64,000 nt of DNA from Planococcus ruber (GTDB lineage: Bacteria > Bacillota > Bacilli > Bacillales_A > Planococcaceae): the NCBI RefSeq assembly GCF_022819085.1, contig NZ_JALHAG010000001.1, forward strand, positions 765,395 through 829,394. The letters are read 5' to 3'. A model generated the notes under the pieces. It was not told the DNA's origin. It did no database searches and was given only the letters and a program-made list of their open reading frames with translations. A program made the translations under genes and the position numbers. Position 1 is the stretch's first letter, and every line of letters starts with the position of its first letter. Shown in pieces: positions 17,360 to 25,616 of the stretch.

Positions 17360-18106
17360 ATGTCCATCAAAACACTCGAAACGATCGAAGCCATCAACTT
17401 ACTAAAACAGAAGACGTGGGTCGACTTGACTCATACATTCGGTCCCGACTCGCCGCATTTCTCGGCGTTTGAAGATGCGAAATTCGATACCTTGTTCAGT
17501 CACGATGATGGATTCTTCGCCCAGCGCTTTACATTTCCCGGGCAATACGGAACCCATCTCGACGCACCGATCCATTTTGTCCGCGATGCCCGCTATCTTC
17601 ACGAACTGGGGTTGAAGGAACTCGTTCTTCCGCTCGTTGTCATCGACAAGTCAAAAGAAGCGGAAGCAGACCCTGACTTTACGTTAGGGATTGACGGCAT
17701 TGAAGCGTTCGAAGCCGTACACGGCAAAATCGAAGCCGACACGTTCGTCGCGCTGCGCACGGATTGGAGCAAACGCTGGCCGGACAAGGAAGCCTTCGAC
17801 AATAAAGACGAAGAAGGCAATAGCCATGCACCCGGCTGGTCCGTTGAAGCATTGAAATTCCTTTTTGAAAAACGGGGCGTACGGGCAGTCGGCCATGAAA
17901 CGTTCGACACCGACTCCGCCATCGACTACCGCAGAAACGGAGCGCTTCTCGGCGAGTATTATGTACTCGACCAAGACACGTATCAAGTCGAGCTGCTTGC
18001 GAATCTCGATCAGCTTCCGGCAAAAGGGGCCGTGATTTTCAACATCGTCCCGAAAGCGGACAAAGCTTCCGGCTTCCCGGTGCGTTCGTTTGCAATCTTG
18101 CCGTAA
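17360..18106 (+). CDS. Cyclase/kynurenine-formamidase family metal-dependent hydrolase
   Basis: A 248-residue protein of the cyclase family (the fold of kynurenine formamidase, isatin hydrolase and polyketide cyclases). The metal-binding motif H-x-D-x-P-x-H is present as GTHLDAPIHF (His66, Asp68, His72), with a second-site GHETFDTDSA near residue 175. Members hydrolyse amide or cyclic substrates using Mn2+/Zn2+. It is the only gene behind an SAM-I riboswitch, which suggests a substrate linked to methionine, sulfur or SAM-derived metabolites; the real substrate is unknown. CAAGGAGGAATTTACC is a strong ribosome site. Confidence 0.9.
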   Translation: MSIKTLETIEAINLLKQKTWVDLTHTFGPDSPHFSAFEDAKFDTLFSHDDGFFAQRFTFPGQYGTHLDAPIHFVRDARYLHELGLKELVLPLVVIDKSKEAEADPDFTLGIDGIEAFEAVHGKIEADTFVALRTDWSKRWPDKEAFDNKDEEGNSHAPGWSVEALKFLFEKRGVRAVGHETFDTDSAIDYRRNGALLGEYYVLDQDTYQVELLANLDQLPAKGAVIFNIVPKADKASGFPVRSFAILP

Positions 18107-18124
18107 GAAATAGAATCTTTGACA

Positions 18125-18154
18125 ACAGACAGTGTATCCATGCTGTCTGTTTTT
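18125..18154 (+). terminator. Terminator after the cyclase gene
   Basis: An 8-bp stem (ACAGACAG / CTGTCTGT) with a 10-base loop and TTTTT tail. Confidence 0.85.
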
Positions 18155-18241
18155 GAATCCGGACAAATGAAAGCGCTCTTACATCTTCTAATGTTTTCAA
18201 TTATAATAAGATTATTCTGAAATATAGGAGGGGTTTCATAG

Positions 18242-18586
18242 ATGAATCCGAGTGAGACTTGGCAGTACATTTTAACGAAGGCAAACAGCAGGTCATTTGA
18301 AATCCCTACAACGCCGCAAAATAAACGAATACCTAAATGGTTTTCTGTATCAAGAAATGATGAATATATTGTGGTTGCTAATGCTAAAACAAATTCGCCG
18401 AGCGTAAGCCTGAAAAATGAAAGACGTATTACTTTCAGTGATTTTGAATCGATCTTCGATTACTATGAAATCCGAAAAAATGGAGCAAAAGGAATCAGTA
18501 AAGAAGTAGCTGCAAAATCCATGAATTCTGCCTATATCTTTGCATTGATTGATGATGCATATAAAACAGCTGCGATTTCAGTTTGA
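18242..18586 (+). CDS. Hypothetical protein
   Basis: A 114-residue soluble, basic protein with no recognised domain. It has SFEIPTTPQNKRIPKWFSVS near the N-terminus and a C-terminal helical segment. AGGAGGGGTTTCATAG precedes the ATG, so it is very likely expressed. Composition is slightly more AT-rich than its neighbours. No partner gene is evident. Confidence 0.6.
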   Translation: MNPSETWQYILTKANSRSFEIPTTPQNKRIPKWFSVSRNDEYIVVANAKTNSPSVSLKNERRITFSDFESIFDYYEIRKNGAKGISKEVAAKSMNSAYIFALIDDAYKTAAISV

Positions 18587-18645
18587 TTTTTTAGCTGGAC
18601 AAAAAATGTTTCCATATTCCATAACAAACGAAAAGGGGTGACGGG

Positions 18646-18879
18646 ATGGGAAACAAGAGCCACGGCTTAAAGCACGGCTGGACATTCATTGCACACAAAT
18701 CCTATAAGATTTTTTCAAACGCCAATGCCTATGTCGTCATTGACTATGAGAACGACATCGTCCTCCAGTTTGCCGTCACAGATGCCGACCTGGAAATCGT
18801 CACCGCCAACTGGGGCCTTAACTTTAAAATTATCCTGGGATTCAAGACGATTAAGATTTTGGATTTCCCGGAAGAGTGA
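18646..18879 (+). CDS. Hypothetical small protein
   Basis: A 77-residue protein with alternating hydrophobic residues suggestive of beta strands (IFSNANAYVVIDYENDIVLQFAV). No motif or family recognised. AAAAGGGGTGACGGG is a good ribosome site. A strong terminator follows about 30 bases after the stop. Confidence 0.6.
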   Translation: MGNKSHGLKHGWTFIAHKSYKIFSNANAYVVIDYENDIVLQFAVTDADLEIVTANWGLNFKIILGFKTIKILDFPEE

Positions 18880-18905
18880 TTCGAGTGAAAATAAAATTTG
18901 TATGA

Positions 18906-18935
18906 AAACGCCTGACACATTGCTGTCAGGCGTTT
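18906..18935. terminator. Bidirectional terminator
   Basis: A perfect 12-bp stem (AAACGCCTGACA / TGTCAGGCGTTT) with a 6-base loop lies between convergent genes. Confidence 0.9.
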
Positions 18936-18945
18936 CTTGTTGGTG

Positions 18946-19392
18946 TTAGTCGTAAACCGACAGTTTCCCGGCATATTGCGCACTTCCGCGGTCAGTCAGG
19001 AGGTTCACTTCAATCAAGTAATCGCCTGTTGTATCAGGCAAAGTAAATGCCAGATCTTCGACTTCAACCGCTGTTTCTTCGCCGCCATGCCACAAACGGA
19101 CACTTAAACTTTGAAAATCAAAATCTCCGTGTTCAAAGAGCAGGTCAACCATTTCGCCCGCCACAAAACGCATTTCGGGCTGCTCGTCCGCAAACGCCAA
19201 AAAGTCTTCCACTTCTGTATCAATCCGTTTATTTTCCGGTCCCAGCCAATCGACATCCGCTTCTGCAAGTTCGTCCCATTCGACAGGAGCGCTCCCGGAA
19301 AGGGTGATGCCAGGCGGCGTAAAATCGTAGTTCTCTCCGATGCAGCCGGCCAAACAAATGAGCAGCATCAGGCCAATTGCCAATCGTTTCAT
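18946..19392 (-). CDS. Putative lipoprotein
   Basis: A 148-residue secreted protein with a signal peptide ending in the lipobox LAGC (Cys17). The mature part looks all-beta (alternating V/L with FTLPDTTGDYLIEVNLLTDRGSAQYAGKL at the C-terminus), a pattern of immunoglobulin-like surface lipoproteins. No specific family recognised. Monocistronic on the minus strand. Confidence 0.7.
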   Translation of the reverse strand: MKRLAIGLMLLICLAGCIGENYDFTPPGITLSGSAPVEWDELAEADVDWLGPENKRIDTEVEDFLAFADEQPEMRFVAGEMVDLLFEHGDFDFQSLSVRLWHGGEETAVEVEDLAFTLPDTTGDYLIEVNLLTDRGSAQYAGKLSVYD

Positions 19393-19600
19393 CTCGCACC
19401 CCGATTCTTCACGTTCTTCTTGCTAATCTAGACCGCTTCCTTCGCGTAAAAGTTTCCATTCGCGGGGATCAAGCGGTCAGGGATGGAGAGAGAAACTAAA
19501 ATTTCGGTAAATAAAATTCGCTAAACAACATTTATTTATTGATTTACGATAAATAATATGGTAAATTCAATGTAATAACAAACGAGTGAGGTGTTTTTTG

Positions 19601-20080
19601 ATGAAACGGGAAACAATCTTTTTGAAGCTGGTCATCGTCCTGATGGCACTGCCGGCTTTGGCTATCTCTATTTTCGTGGTGCCGCCGATGACCGGTTTTG
19701 TCGGCGAGATCCTGCCGAAATGGGAATTCTTGAAATACGTTTTCATGCTGACGTTGTACGGATCGGCTATCGCTTATTTTGCAGCGCTCTACCAAACACT
19801 GAAGCTTCTCGGGTATATTGATAAAGGCATCGCTTTTTCGGAACGCTCGGTAAAGGCGCTGAAGAACATCAAATACTGTGCGCTGGCCATTACAGTGCTG
19901 TTCATTCTGAACTTGCCGATCATCCTGTACACGGCGGAAGTCGATGATGCACCGGGCCTCGGTGGCCTTGGGATGATCATCACGTTCGGAGCAATTGTCA
20001 TTGCGGTTTTCGCAGCGGTGCTCCAAAAGCTGCTGCAGAATGCCATCGATATCAAATCTGAAAACGATTTAACTGTGTGA
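19601..20080 (+). CDS. DUF2975 membrane protein (YoaS-like)
   Basis: A 159-residue protein with four membrane helices matching DUF2975. The typical segment LKLLGYIDKGIAFSERSVKALKNIKYCA lies between helices 2 and 3. The start is ATG 19601, behind GTGAGGTG; the upstream in-frame ATG has no site. A small XRE regulator gene follows after 9 bases. This DUF2975-XRE pair (yoaS-yozG in Bacillus) is widespread and thought to be autoregulated; function unknown. Confidence 0.87.
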   Translation: MKRETIFLKLVIVLMALPALAISIFVVPPMTGFVGEILPKWEFLKYVFMLTLYGSAIAYFAALYQTLKLLGYIDKGIAFSERSVKALKNIKYCALAITVLFILNLPIILYTAEVDDAPGLGGLGMIITFGAIVIAVFAAVLQKLLQNAIDIKSENDLTV

Positions 20081-20089
20081 GGTGCAACT

Positions 20090-20311
20090 ATGGCGATTAT
20101 CATCAATATTGACGTAATGCTGGCCAAACGGAAAATGAGTGTGACCGAACTGTCGGAACGGGTGGGCATCACCATGGCTAACCTGTCGATCCTGAAAAAC
20201 GGCAAAGCGAAAGCGGTGCGCCTGTCGACACTCGACGCCATCTGCAAGGCGCTGGACTGCCAGCCGGGCGATGTGCTTGAGTACCGGGAAGACGAAAATC
20301 TGCAAGGCTAA
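20090..20311 (+). CDS. XRE family (Cro/CI-type) transcriptional regulator, YozG-like
   Basis: A 73-residue single-domain helix-turn-helix protein: MSVTELSERVGITMANLSILKNGKAKAVRLSTLDAICKALDCQPGDVLEY is the complete HTH_XRE fold. It follows the DUF2975 gene by 9 bases with GTGAGGTGC as ribosome site, and is expected to control that two-gene operon. The family usually couples to DUF2975 in this way. Confidence 0.92.
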   Translation: MAIIINIDVMLAKRKMSVTELSERVGITMANLSILKNGKAKAVRLSTLDAICKALDCQPGDVLEYREDENLQG

Positions 20312-20323
20312 TAAACTTTTGAG

Positions 20324-20360
20324 AAACAGGACCCGCCAAAAACGGCAGGTCCTGTTTTAC
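20324..20360 (+). terminator. Terminator of the DUF2975-XRE operon
   Basis: A long stem AAACAGGAC-CCGCC / GGC-AGGTCCTGTTT, loop AAAAAC, with a T-rich tail. Confidence 0.88.
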
Positions 20361-20441
20361 TTTTAGGAAAACTGGCTCAATGGAAAAACGGGAAATTATG
20401 CAGTATGATGGAAGAGCAGGGAAGAGACCTGCTCCAAAGGA

Positions 20442-20591
20442 GTGATATCAGATGGCAATAAATCGATTGTCAGCGTCAGCAAAAACTCACGTAAAGCCTG
20501 GTATGCGGAATGGCGATACTTTATGTGGGGCAAGAAGTACGGTTTAAATCGCCTGCAGATGTGTCATGGCCGATACACGGCTTCCTTATAG
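20442..20591 (+). CDS. Small aromatic-rich ORF, possibly frameshifted at its start
   Basis: A 49-codon frame, GTG 20442 to TAG 20589, reads as a convincing short peptide rich in Trp, Tyr and Arg (KNSRKAWYAEWRYFMWGKK, then YGLNRLQMCHGRYTASL). The best ribosome site (AAAGGAG, 20437-20443) is spaced for the ATG at 20452, but that ATG is in a different frame and stops after about 31 codons. One missing base near codon 2 would join the two. So it is either a GTG-started small gene or a recent frameshift. It fills most of the gap between the XRE and FusB-like genes. Confidence 0.4.
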   Translation: MISDGNKSIVSVSKNSRKAWYAEWRYFMWGKKYGLNRLQMCHGRYTASL

Positions 20592-20624
20592 CATTCATCC
20601 AACAAACCATAAGGAGTGGCTCGA

Positions 20625-21311
20625 ATGATACATGTAAAAGAAACGAACGATAAAATAGGAAACACGAATAGCGGACCGGAAGCATTTATCCGGAACGACC
20701 AATATAATTTCATCAAAGACCAGACGAAGATCCTCGTGAACGGACAGGCGACCGGCAACGATGCCGAAGTGCTGAATGTCCTTCGCCACCTGGCGCACGA
20801 AAAAGTCTTCAAGCTGTTTCCGTCGCTTGACGCCGAACAGAAAGCGGTCTTGAATCCGCTCGCTTCGGTCAAGGAAACCGCAGATGCGGAAATTTTCCTG
20901 GAACAACTATCCCCTTATGTCATCCCGTTCAAAAACGTGACCGACCAAGGCTTGAAGAAACTGTTCCCGAAAGCGAAAAAGCTGAAAGGGCCAAAACTCG
21001 ACACAATCGATTTCAAGAAACGCTCGTACCTCAGCTGGATTGAAAGCTCGACGCTTATGTACATGGTACTTGAAAAAGACGGCCGCTTCGAGGCGATCCA
21101 TGGCAGCTTCACCCGCAGCGCCAAAAAAGGCATCTGCTCGATCTGCAACCGCCACAGTGAAGTCGGCATGTTCACCGCCAAAACGAAAGGGTCCAGCCAG
21201 GACAATTTCGTCAAACGCGGCAACTACGTCTGCCAAGACAACGAGGTCTGCAACAGCAACATCAATACATTGGAGCGCCTGCACGAATTCGTCGAGCGCC
21301 TTCAGAAATAG
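20625..21311 (+). CDS. FusB/FusC-like elongation factor G-binding protein
   Basis: A 228-residue protein of the EF-G-binding (FusB) family. The N-terminal two thirds form the helical domain. The C-terminal domain is a treble-clef zinc finger with C-x2-C in KGICSICNRHSEVGMF and C-x5-C in YVCQDNEVCNSN. Such proteins bind EF-G, speed its release from the ribosome and can give resistance to fusidic acid; chromosomal homologues in Bacillales are common. The ATG at 20625 has AAGGAG 8 bases upstream, which decides against the overlapping GTG at 20616. Monocistronic, with its own terminator. Confidence 0.9.
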   Translation: MIHVKETNDKIGNTNSGPEAFIRNDQYNFIKDQTKILVNGQATGNDAEVLNVLRHLAHEKVFKLFPSLDAEQKAVLNPLASVKETADAEIFLEQLSPYVIPFKNVTDQGLKKLFPKAKKLKGPKLDTIDFKKRSYLSWIESSTLMYMVLEKDGRFEAIHGSFTRSAKKGICSICNRHSEVGMFTAKTKGSSQDNFVKRGNYVCQDNEVCNSNINTLERLHEFVERLQK

Positions 21312-21316
21312 AAAAA

Positions 21317-21357
21317 TGAAAAACGGCTTTCCAGGAGATTGGAGAGCCGTTTTTTTT
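21317..21357. terminator. Terminator between convergent FusB-like and hypothetical genes
   Basis: An imperfect stem (AAAACGGCTTTCC...GGAGAGCCGTTTTTTTT) with T-rich right flank and A-rich left flank serves both sides. Confidence 0.8.
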
Positions 21358-21715
21358 AAGTGGATTCATTCATTGCCTGAATCGCCAGTTCAATGGATTT
21401 CAGCCGCCGTTCCAAAAGCGTCTTTTGCGGACTGCCGTCTTTCGATTTGGCATAGGACCTTTCAATGGGAGGAAGGAGGCCGGACAGAACTTCTTGGGAT
21501 TCCCTGATCTCCTGCGGACTGCAATCGAAAGGCTGTTTATGCCAAACGTTTTCAAGAATCGCTAAACCAATCTTTAAAGCGTTTAGCCGCTTTTCGAGCA
21601 AGGTCGTATTGGATCTTTTTTCGGTCATCTGCGCCAAAGCTGTTTCACATTTCCGGATGGTGGATTCGAAAGAGCGGATTGATTCAGTTTGTTGGGCCGG
21701 GGTGGTCGACTCCAT
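21356..21715 (-). CDS. Hypothetical helical protein with an internal repeat
   Basis: A 119-residue, almost fully helical cytoplasmic protein. It contains two related segments: TTLLEKRLNALKIGLAIL (about residues 42-59) and KTLLERRLKSIELAIQAM (about 98-115), each after a Ser/Asp-rich linker. This looks like a tandem duplication of a ~55-residue helical hairpin. AGGAGGTTTTACTAG gives a strong ribosome site. No family recognised. Confidence 0.65.
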   Translation of the reverse strand: MESTTPAQQTESIRSFESTIRKCETALAQMTEKRSNTTLLEKRLNALKIGLAILENVWHKQPFDCSPQEIRESQEVLSGLLPPIERSYAKSKDGSPQKTLLERRLKSIELAIQAMNEST

Positions 21716-21862
21716 CTAGTAAAACCTCCTGTCATTCGGAATAGGTCTTTCTGTTATTCTACTAGGAGAAATCCAAACAGCCAAACACATGACAGGAAAA
21801 TGTATAATAGAAGATAATCGAAACGAAGGCAAGATGCGCCTTCTCATATAGGAGGAAATCGG

Positions 21863-22423
21863 ATGAATAAAAAAGAACTCGTTCAAGCCATTTCACATAG
21901 GAGTAAAATCTCAAAAGACCAGGCAGCGAAAGTTCTTAACGAAATCACTTCCCGCATCACTGAAGCATTAGCAAAAAGCGATGAAGTGAAGATCAATGAC
22001 TTTGGCACGTTCCAGCTGACGGAGAAAAAAGAGCGGAAAGGCCGCAATCCGCAGACCGGCGAAGAAATCACCATTGCCGCATCAAAAGCACCGCAATTCA
22101 AAGCAGCCAAAGTGCTGAAAGACATCCTCAATGAAAAAAGCTTTATCGAGAAATTCGTCTCAACCGGCAAACTCAACGAGGAAGAGGCAAACGTCCTCAC
22201 GTGTGTTTTCGAAGAAAGCCGGAAAGCGAAAGAAGCAGGCGAAGATGCAAAAGAAGGCAAGCTCGTAGAAGTAAAAGCAATCGCAGAGGAGCTCGGCATG
22301 GACTACCCGGAAGCGGAAATGATTGCGAGCCGGTTGATCGGAAAGAAAATCCTGAATACGAAAGTGTTCACGAGCCAGATTGAAGAAGTGTTTTTGAGAG
22401 GGAATTACCGGAAGTACTTATAA
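21863..22423 (+). CDS. HU-family DNA-binding protein with a C-terminal extra domain
   Basis: A 186-residue protein. Residues 1-92 are a full HU/IHF domain (MNKKELVQAISHRSKISKDQA, VKINDFGTFQLTEKKERKGRNPQTGEEI, then the return strand and last helix). HU proteins normally stop at about 90-100 residues. Here another ~94 residues follow, with an acidic/lysine-rich middle (KAKEAGEDAKEGKLVEVKAIAEELGMDYPEAEMIA) and a helical end, possibly a winged-helix-like fold. HU bends and compacts DNA; the added domain may give site or partner specificity. TATAAT at 21803 and a strong AGGAGGAAATCGG site precede it. Confidence 0.88.
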   Translation: MNKKELVQAISHRSKISKDQAAKVLNEITSRITEALAKSDEVKINDFGTFQLTEKKERKGRNPQTGEEITIAASKAPQFKAAKVLKDILNEKSFIEKFVSTGKLNEEEANVLTCVFEESRKAKEAGEDAKEGKLVEVKAIAEELGMDYPEAEMIASRLIGKKILNTKVFTSQIEEVFLRGNYRKYL

Positions 22424-22437
22424 GAACTAAAAAATTC

Positions 22438-22474
22438 AAAGCGCTTCAGTTTATATAGCTGAAGCGCTTTTTCT
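22438..22474. terminator. Terminator after the HU-like gene
   Basis: A 13-bp stem (AAAGCGCTTCAG / CTGAAGCGCTTT, loop ~10 bases) with T-rich tail; may also serve the convergent gene. Confidence 0.9.
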
Positions 22475-22484
22475 TGCAATTAGA

Positions 22485-22916
22485 TTATTTATTCATTAAA
22501 TCTTGCAGCTGTTTCACTGAGAACTCTCGAACGGGATAAGCTTTGCTGCTGTTCTGGTGATTGAAGATATAGTGAGTGCCGCCGGATACTTTGACGCGGA
22601 ATTTCCAATGCGGCCGGCCGGAGCTGTTGATCACGTATTGATCGGCAGGCATCATTTCACGGATAAAGCGGTCAAGATCGGCAACGAGCAATTTGTCGAA
22701 AAAGCGTAGAACAAGAAATCCTTTGTATGTTCTTTCTTGGTAGCGATCCACGGATGATCTGCTCAAGTCAAACCAATTATGCTGATTTTGAGCAGAGGGC
22801 GAAAGAACAAAAAGCCCTTCTCTTAAAAAGACAGCCGTATTTGAGACTTGCCTTAAGCGAAGATCTTGCGTCAATACATGCTTGTTCACATTCATCGAAC
22901 TTTGTTTATCGGTCAT
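22485..22916 (-). CDS. Hypothetical protein at the left edge of the defence island
   Basis: A 143-residue soluble protein with no recognised domain. The central part is Phe/Arg-rich (GFLVLRFFDKLLVADLDRFIREMMPADQY) and is followed by SSGRPHWKFRVKVSGGTHYIFNH, which resembles a beta-strand pair. Base composition is intermediate between the host genes on its left and the AT-rich Vsr gene on its right. Its relation to the R-M system is unknown; it may be a host gene flanking the insertion. Confidence 0.6.
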   Translation of the reverse strand: MTDKQSSMNVNKHVLTQDLRLRQVSNTAVFLREGLFVLSPSAQNQHNWFDLSRSSVDRYQERTYKGFLVLRFFDKLLVADLDRFIREMMPADQYVINSSGRPHWKFRVKVSGGTHYIFNHQNSSKAYPVREFSVKQLQDLMNK

Positions 22917-23066
22917 GTTTGGTACTCCTTCTAAAATAGAGTGGATATCTCAACATAAAAAGCGTAGATTGGAGCTAAACAAAGATGTTAAGTGCATTCT
23001 CATTATAAATGTAACTTCTAAAAAAATGTAATTATATACTTGAAATAGTAAAGAAACTACTACAAA

Positions 23067-23501
23067 TTATAATGGAGAAGAAGTATTATCGTTTTTAACT
23101 TGGTTTATAAAAGTAACAACTTCTTCTACAGTTTCATCTAAATTTTTTTTAATTTCATGTTCCCAAATTCTTTTTATATGCCAGCCTTTTTCAATATAAA
23201 ATTGATTTATTTCTTTATCTCTTTCTTGATTGCGGTGTATTTTTTTATCCCAGTACTCCAAGTTGCTCTTTGGGCGGATAAAATGAATTGGACAAGCATG
23301 CCAGAAGCAAGAATCTATAAAGATCACTATCTTGTATTTTTGAATTGCAATATCTGGCTTTCCTTTTAACTTTTTTACATTTTTTCTAAAGCGAATTCCT
23401 TTATTCCAAAGACTCTTAGTAAAAATATTTTCTAATTTCGATTGAGAACGAATGGCTTGCATTGTTTTACGGCGATTTTCTTTCGACATATTATCAGGCA
23501 T
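23067..23501 (-). CDS. vsr: Very short patch repair (Vsr) endonuclease
   Basis: A 144-residue endonuclease of the Vsr family, which nicks beside T:G mismatches that arise when 5-methylcytosine deaminates, starting repair back to C:G. The N-terminal SKENRRKTMQAIRSQ motif, KGKPDIA (Asp50), the catalytic/zinc segment IDSCFWHACP and the C-terminal RIWEHEI are all present. It belongs with the C5-cytosine methyltransferase encoded 249 bases away in the opposite direction. Strongly AT-rich, unlike the genes to the left. GAAGGGGTG precedes the ATG. Confidence 0.95.
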   Translation of the reverse strand: MPDNMSKENRRKTMQAIRSQSKLENIFTKSLWNKGIRFRKNVKKLKGKPDIAIQKYKIVIFIDSCFWHACPIHFIRPKSNLEYWDKKIHRNQERDKEINQFYIEKGWHIKRIWEHEIKKNLDETVEEVVTFINQVKNDNTSSPL

Positions 23502-23749
23502 AAGAATTCACCCCTTCTTGTTTCTTTCCTTAACTTTAAATAGCTTAAACTTGAAGATTCCAACTACTGTAAAAAATAAAGAAAGAAATATTAAAAGTTA
23601 AAAAAATAAAAAATCAGTGATTAAGGATGTTTATAGTAAAAATCCGCTTTAGGAAACTTGATAAATTCTTTTTAATAAGGTATGCTGCTAATAAAGCCAA
23701 TAAGAATATATGTTCTTAGCACAAGGTAAAGAAAGGAACTGCTTCTAAA

Positions 23750-25423
23750 ATGACTAAACAATATAAAATACTCGATTTATTTTCTGGAGCAGGCGGTTTA
23801 AGCAGTGGTTTTGAACAGACTGGACGATTTTCAGTAGTAGGTGCAGTTGAAATAAACGAAGCAGCTCAAAAGACTTTTATAAGAAATCATGGCAATAACA
23901 ATGAACTTGTTTTAAAATCCCCTGAAACAAATAAGAGTGATATCACAAAGATTGACTTTAAGTCGCTGAACCTAAAATCAGATGAAACTGTAGTAATTGG
24001 TGGGCCGCCATGCCAAGGATTTTCGAACGCCAATCGGCAAAAAAATTACTTGATCTCTGGCAACAACCAACTTGTAAAAGAGTATGCTAGAGCGATTCGC
24101 GACATTAAGCCAGTAGCTTTTTTAATGGAAAATGTTAAATCAATGAATTCCTCTGTACATAAATTTTTTGTCACAAATTACGTGGAAGATAATCTGAATG
24201 ATTTTAGTTCACAAAAACATTTAGATGAAATTTCGAAGACGGGCGAAGTTCAATTATATGAAGAAGATGATATAGAACTGGTGCTATCCAATAGTGCTCA
24301 GTTAAAAGAGATTCTTCGTGAATTTAATGAGATTTCTAATGTTCCTGCTCCTCTAATTACAGATGCCTTATTAATTACGAGATTAAGGACTATAGAACAA
24401 AGAATGAAAAATCTCACTAGCGTCCAACTTAAAAATGCCAAGGAAAAGATGGAAGTAAAAAAAATTCTATTACTTTTAAGTAATTATAGCGCCTATAGAA
24501 ATTTTGATTCGATAATCATAAATACTGTAGAAGGACTTCAACTATTGCTAGAAGAGCCGGTCTCTTCACATTTGTTAAAAGAAAAAATCCAAAATTTTAT
24601 TGATTTGAACCGTTTTTTGACCCGTTGCCAGGAACTTAAAGATGAAAATATTTTTTGCGGCAGCATTGAATTAGTTGAGGGTTCAGATTTTACAATGCGA
24701 GTTTCTGTCTTCTCTTATAATGTAGTTCAGTATCTTAAGCGTTTATTTGTTTCATATGGGTATTCTTTGGACAGCAAGGTATTAGATGCCTCTCAATTCG
24801 GAGTTCCTCAACGCCGTCATCGTTTTATGATGATGGGAATAAGAAAAACAATACACAAGGTAGAGCTTCCTACCACAAATAATGGGCGTTTATTTACTGT
24901 AAAGGATGCAATCAAAGATTTGGAAAGCATTTTACCGCAACATGAAATGGAAAATTATAATGCGAATATATATACGACACCGGACATTTCTTCTGAGTTA
25001 CTTAATTATTATAGAGAGGGGATGAAGTGCAACCTATTATATGATCACATAAATACAAAAAGCTCTCCTCTTATTCAAGAGCGTTATGAACATATTCTTA
25101 ATTCTAAAGGGAAAAACTTCCACAGTTTGCCGGACAGTATGAAAAAAACATATACTGACGCTTCTAGGACACAAAACACAGTTTATCTTCGATTGAATTA
25201 TGAGGAACCTTCTCCCACTGTAATAAATGTGCGCAAATCAATGTGGCAACATCCTTCAAAAGCTCGTGCTCTTAGCATTAGAGAAGCAGCTAGACTGCAA
25301 TCTTTTCAAGATAAGTTTGCGTTTGAGGGAAGAAAAGACGAACGATACCAACAAATTGGAAATGCAGTACCACCTATAATGGCAAAAGCCGTAGCAGATA
25401 AAATGTTAAGTTACTTGATATAG
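23750..25423 (+). CDS. DNA (cytosine-5-)-methyltransferase
   Basis: A 557-residue C5-cytosine methyltransferase. Motif I is DLFSGAGGLSSGF (residues 9-21), motif IV is GGPPCQGFS with catalytic Cys88, motif VI is LMENVKS, motif VIII is FGVPQRRHRF, and motif X is QIGNAVPPIMAKAVAD near the C-terminus. The protein is longer than the ~330-450-residue norm: a ~170-residue helical insertion separates motifs VI and VIII. It should protect the host DNA from the restriction activity of the island, with Vsr repairing the mutagenic by-products. GAAAGGAACTGC precedes the ATG. Target sequence cannot be read from the protein. Confidence 0.95.
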   Translation: MTKQYKILDLFSGAGGLSSGFEQTGRFSVVGAVEINEAAQKTFIRNHGNNNELVLKSPETNKSDITKIDFKSLNLKSDETVVIGGPPCQGFSNANRQKNYLISGNNQLVKEYARAIRDIKPVAFLMENVKSMNSSVHKFFVTNYVEDNLNDFSSQKHLDEISKTGEVQLYEEDDIELVLSNSAQLKEILREFNEISNVPAPLITDALLITRLRTIEQRMKNLTSVQLKNAKEKMEVKKILLLLSNYSAYRNFDSIIINTVEGLQLLLEEPVSSHLLKEKIQNFIDLNRFLTRCQELKDENIFCGSIELVEGSDFTMRVSVFSYNVVQYLKRLFVSYGYSLDSKVLDASQFGVPQRRHRFMMMGIRKTIHKVELPTTNNGRLFTVKDAIKDLESILPQHEMENYNANIYTTPDISSELLNYYREGMKCNLLYDHINTKSSPLIQERYEHILNSKGKNFHSLPDSMKKTYTDASRTQNTVYLRLNYEEPSPTVINVRKSMWQHPSKARALSIREAARLQSFQDKFAFEGRKDERYQQIGNAVPPIMAKAVADKMLSYLI

Positions 25424-25506
25424 TCTAATATTAGTTTTATAAGTACTGTAGATTGCTTTTTATTTTTAGAATTAGAAGATGATTTTAGCTTTGTCTATAA
25501 ATGAAA

Positions 25507-25556
25507 AATAAGGCATAACCAATTCGAGATTTCGATTTGGTTATGCCTTATTTTAA
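25507..25556. terminator. Bidirectional terminator between methyltransferase and HNH genes
   Basis: A perfect 16-bp stem (AATAAGGCATAACCAA / TTGGTTATGCCTTATT) with a 14-base loop and T-rich flank lies between the two convergent genes. Confidence 0.9.
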
Positions 25557-25616
25557 TTTTACATTTTTACTTATAAATCTAGTCATCTTAAATATTGAGT
25601 TTACGCTAAGCTAAAG

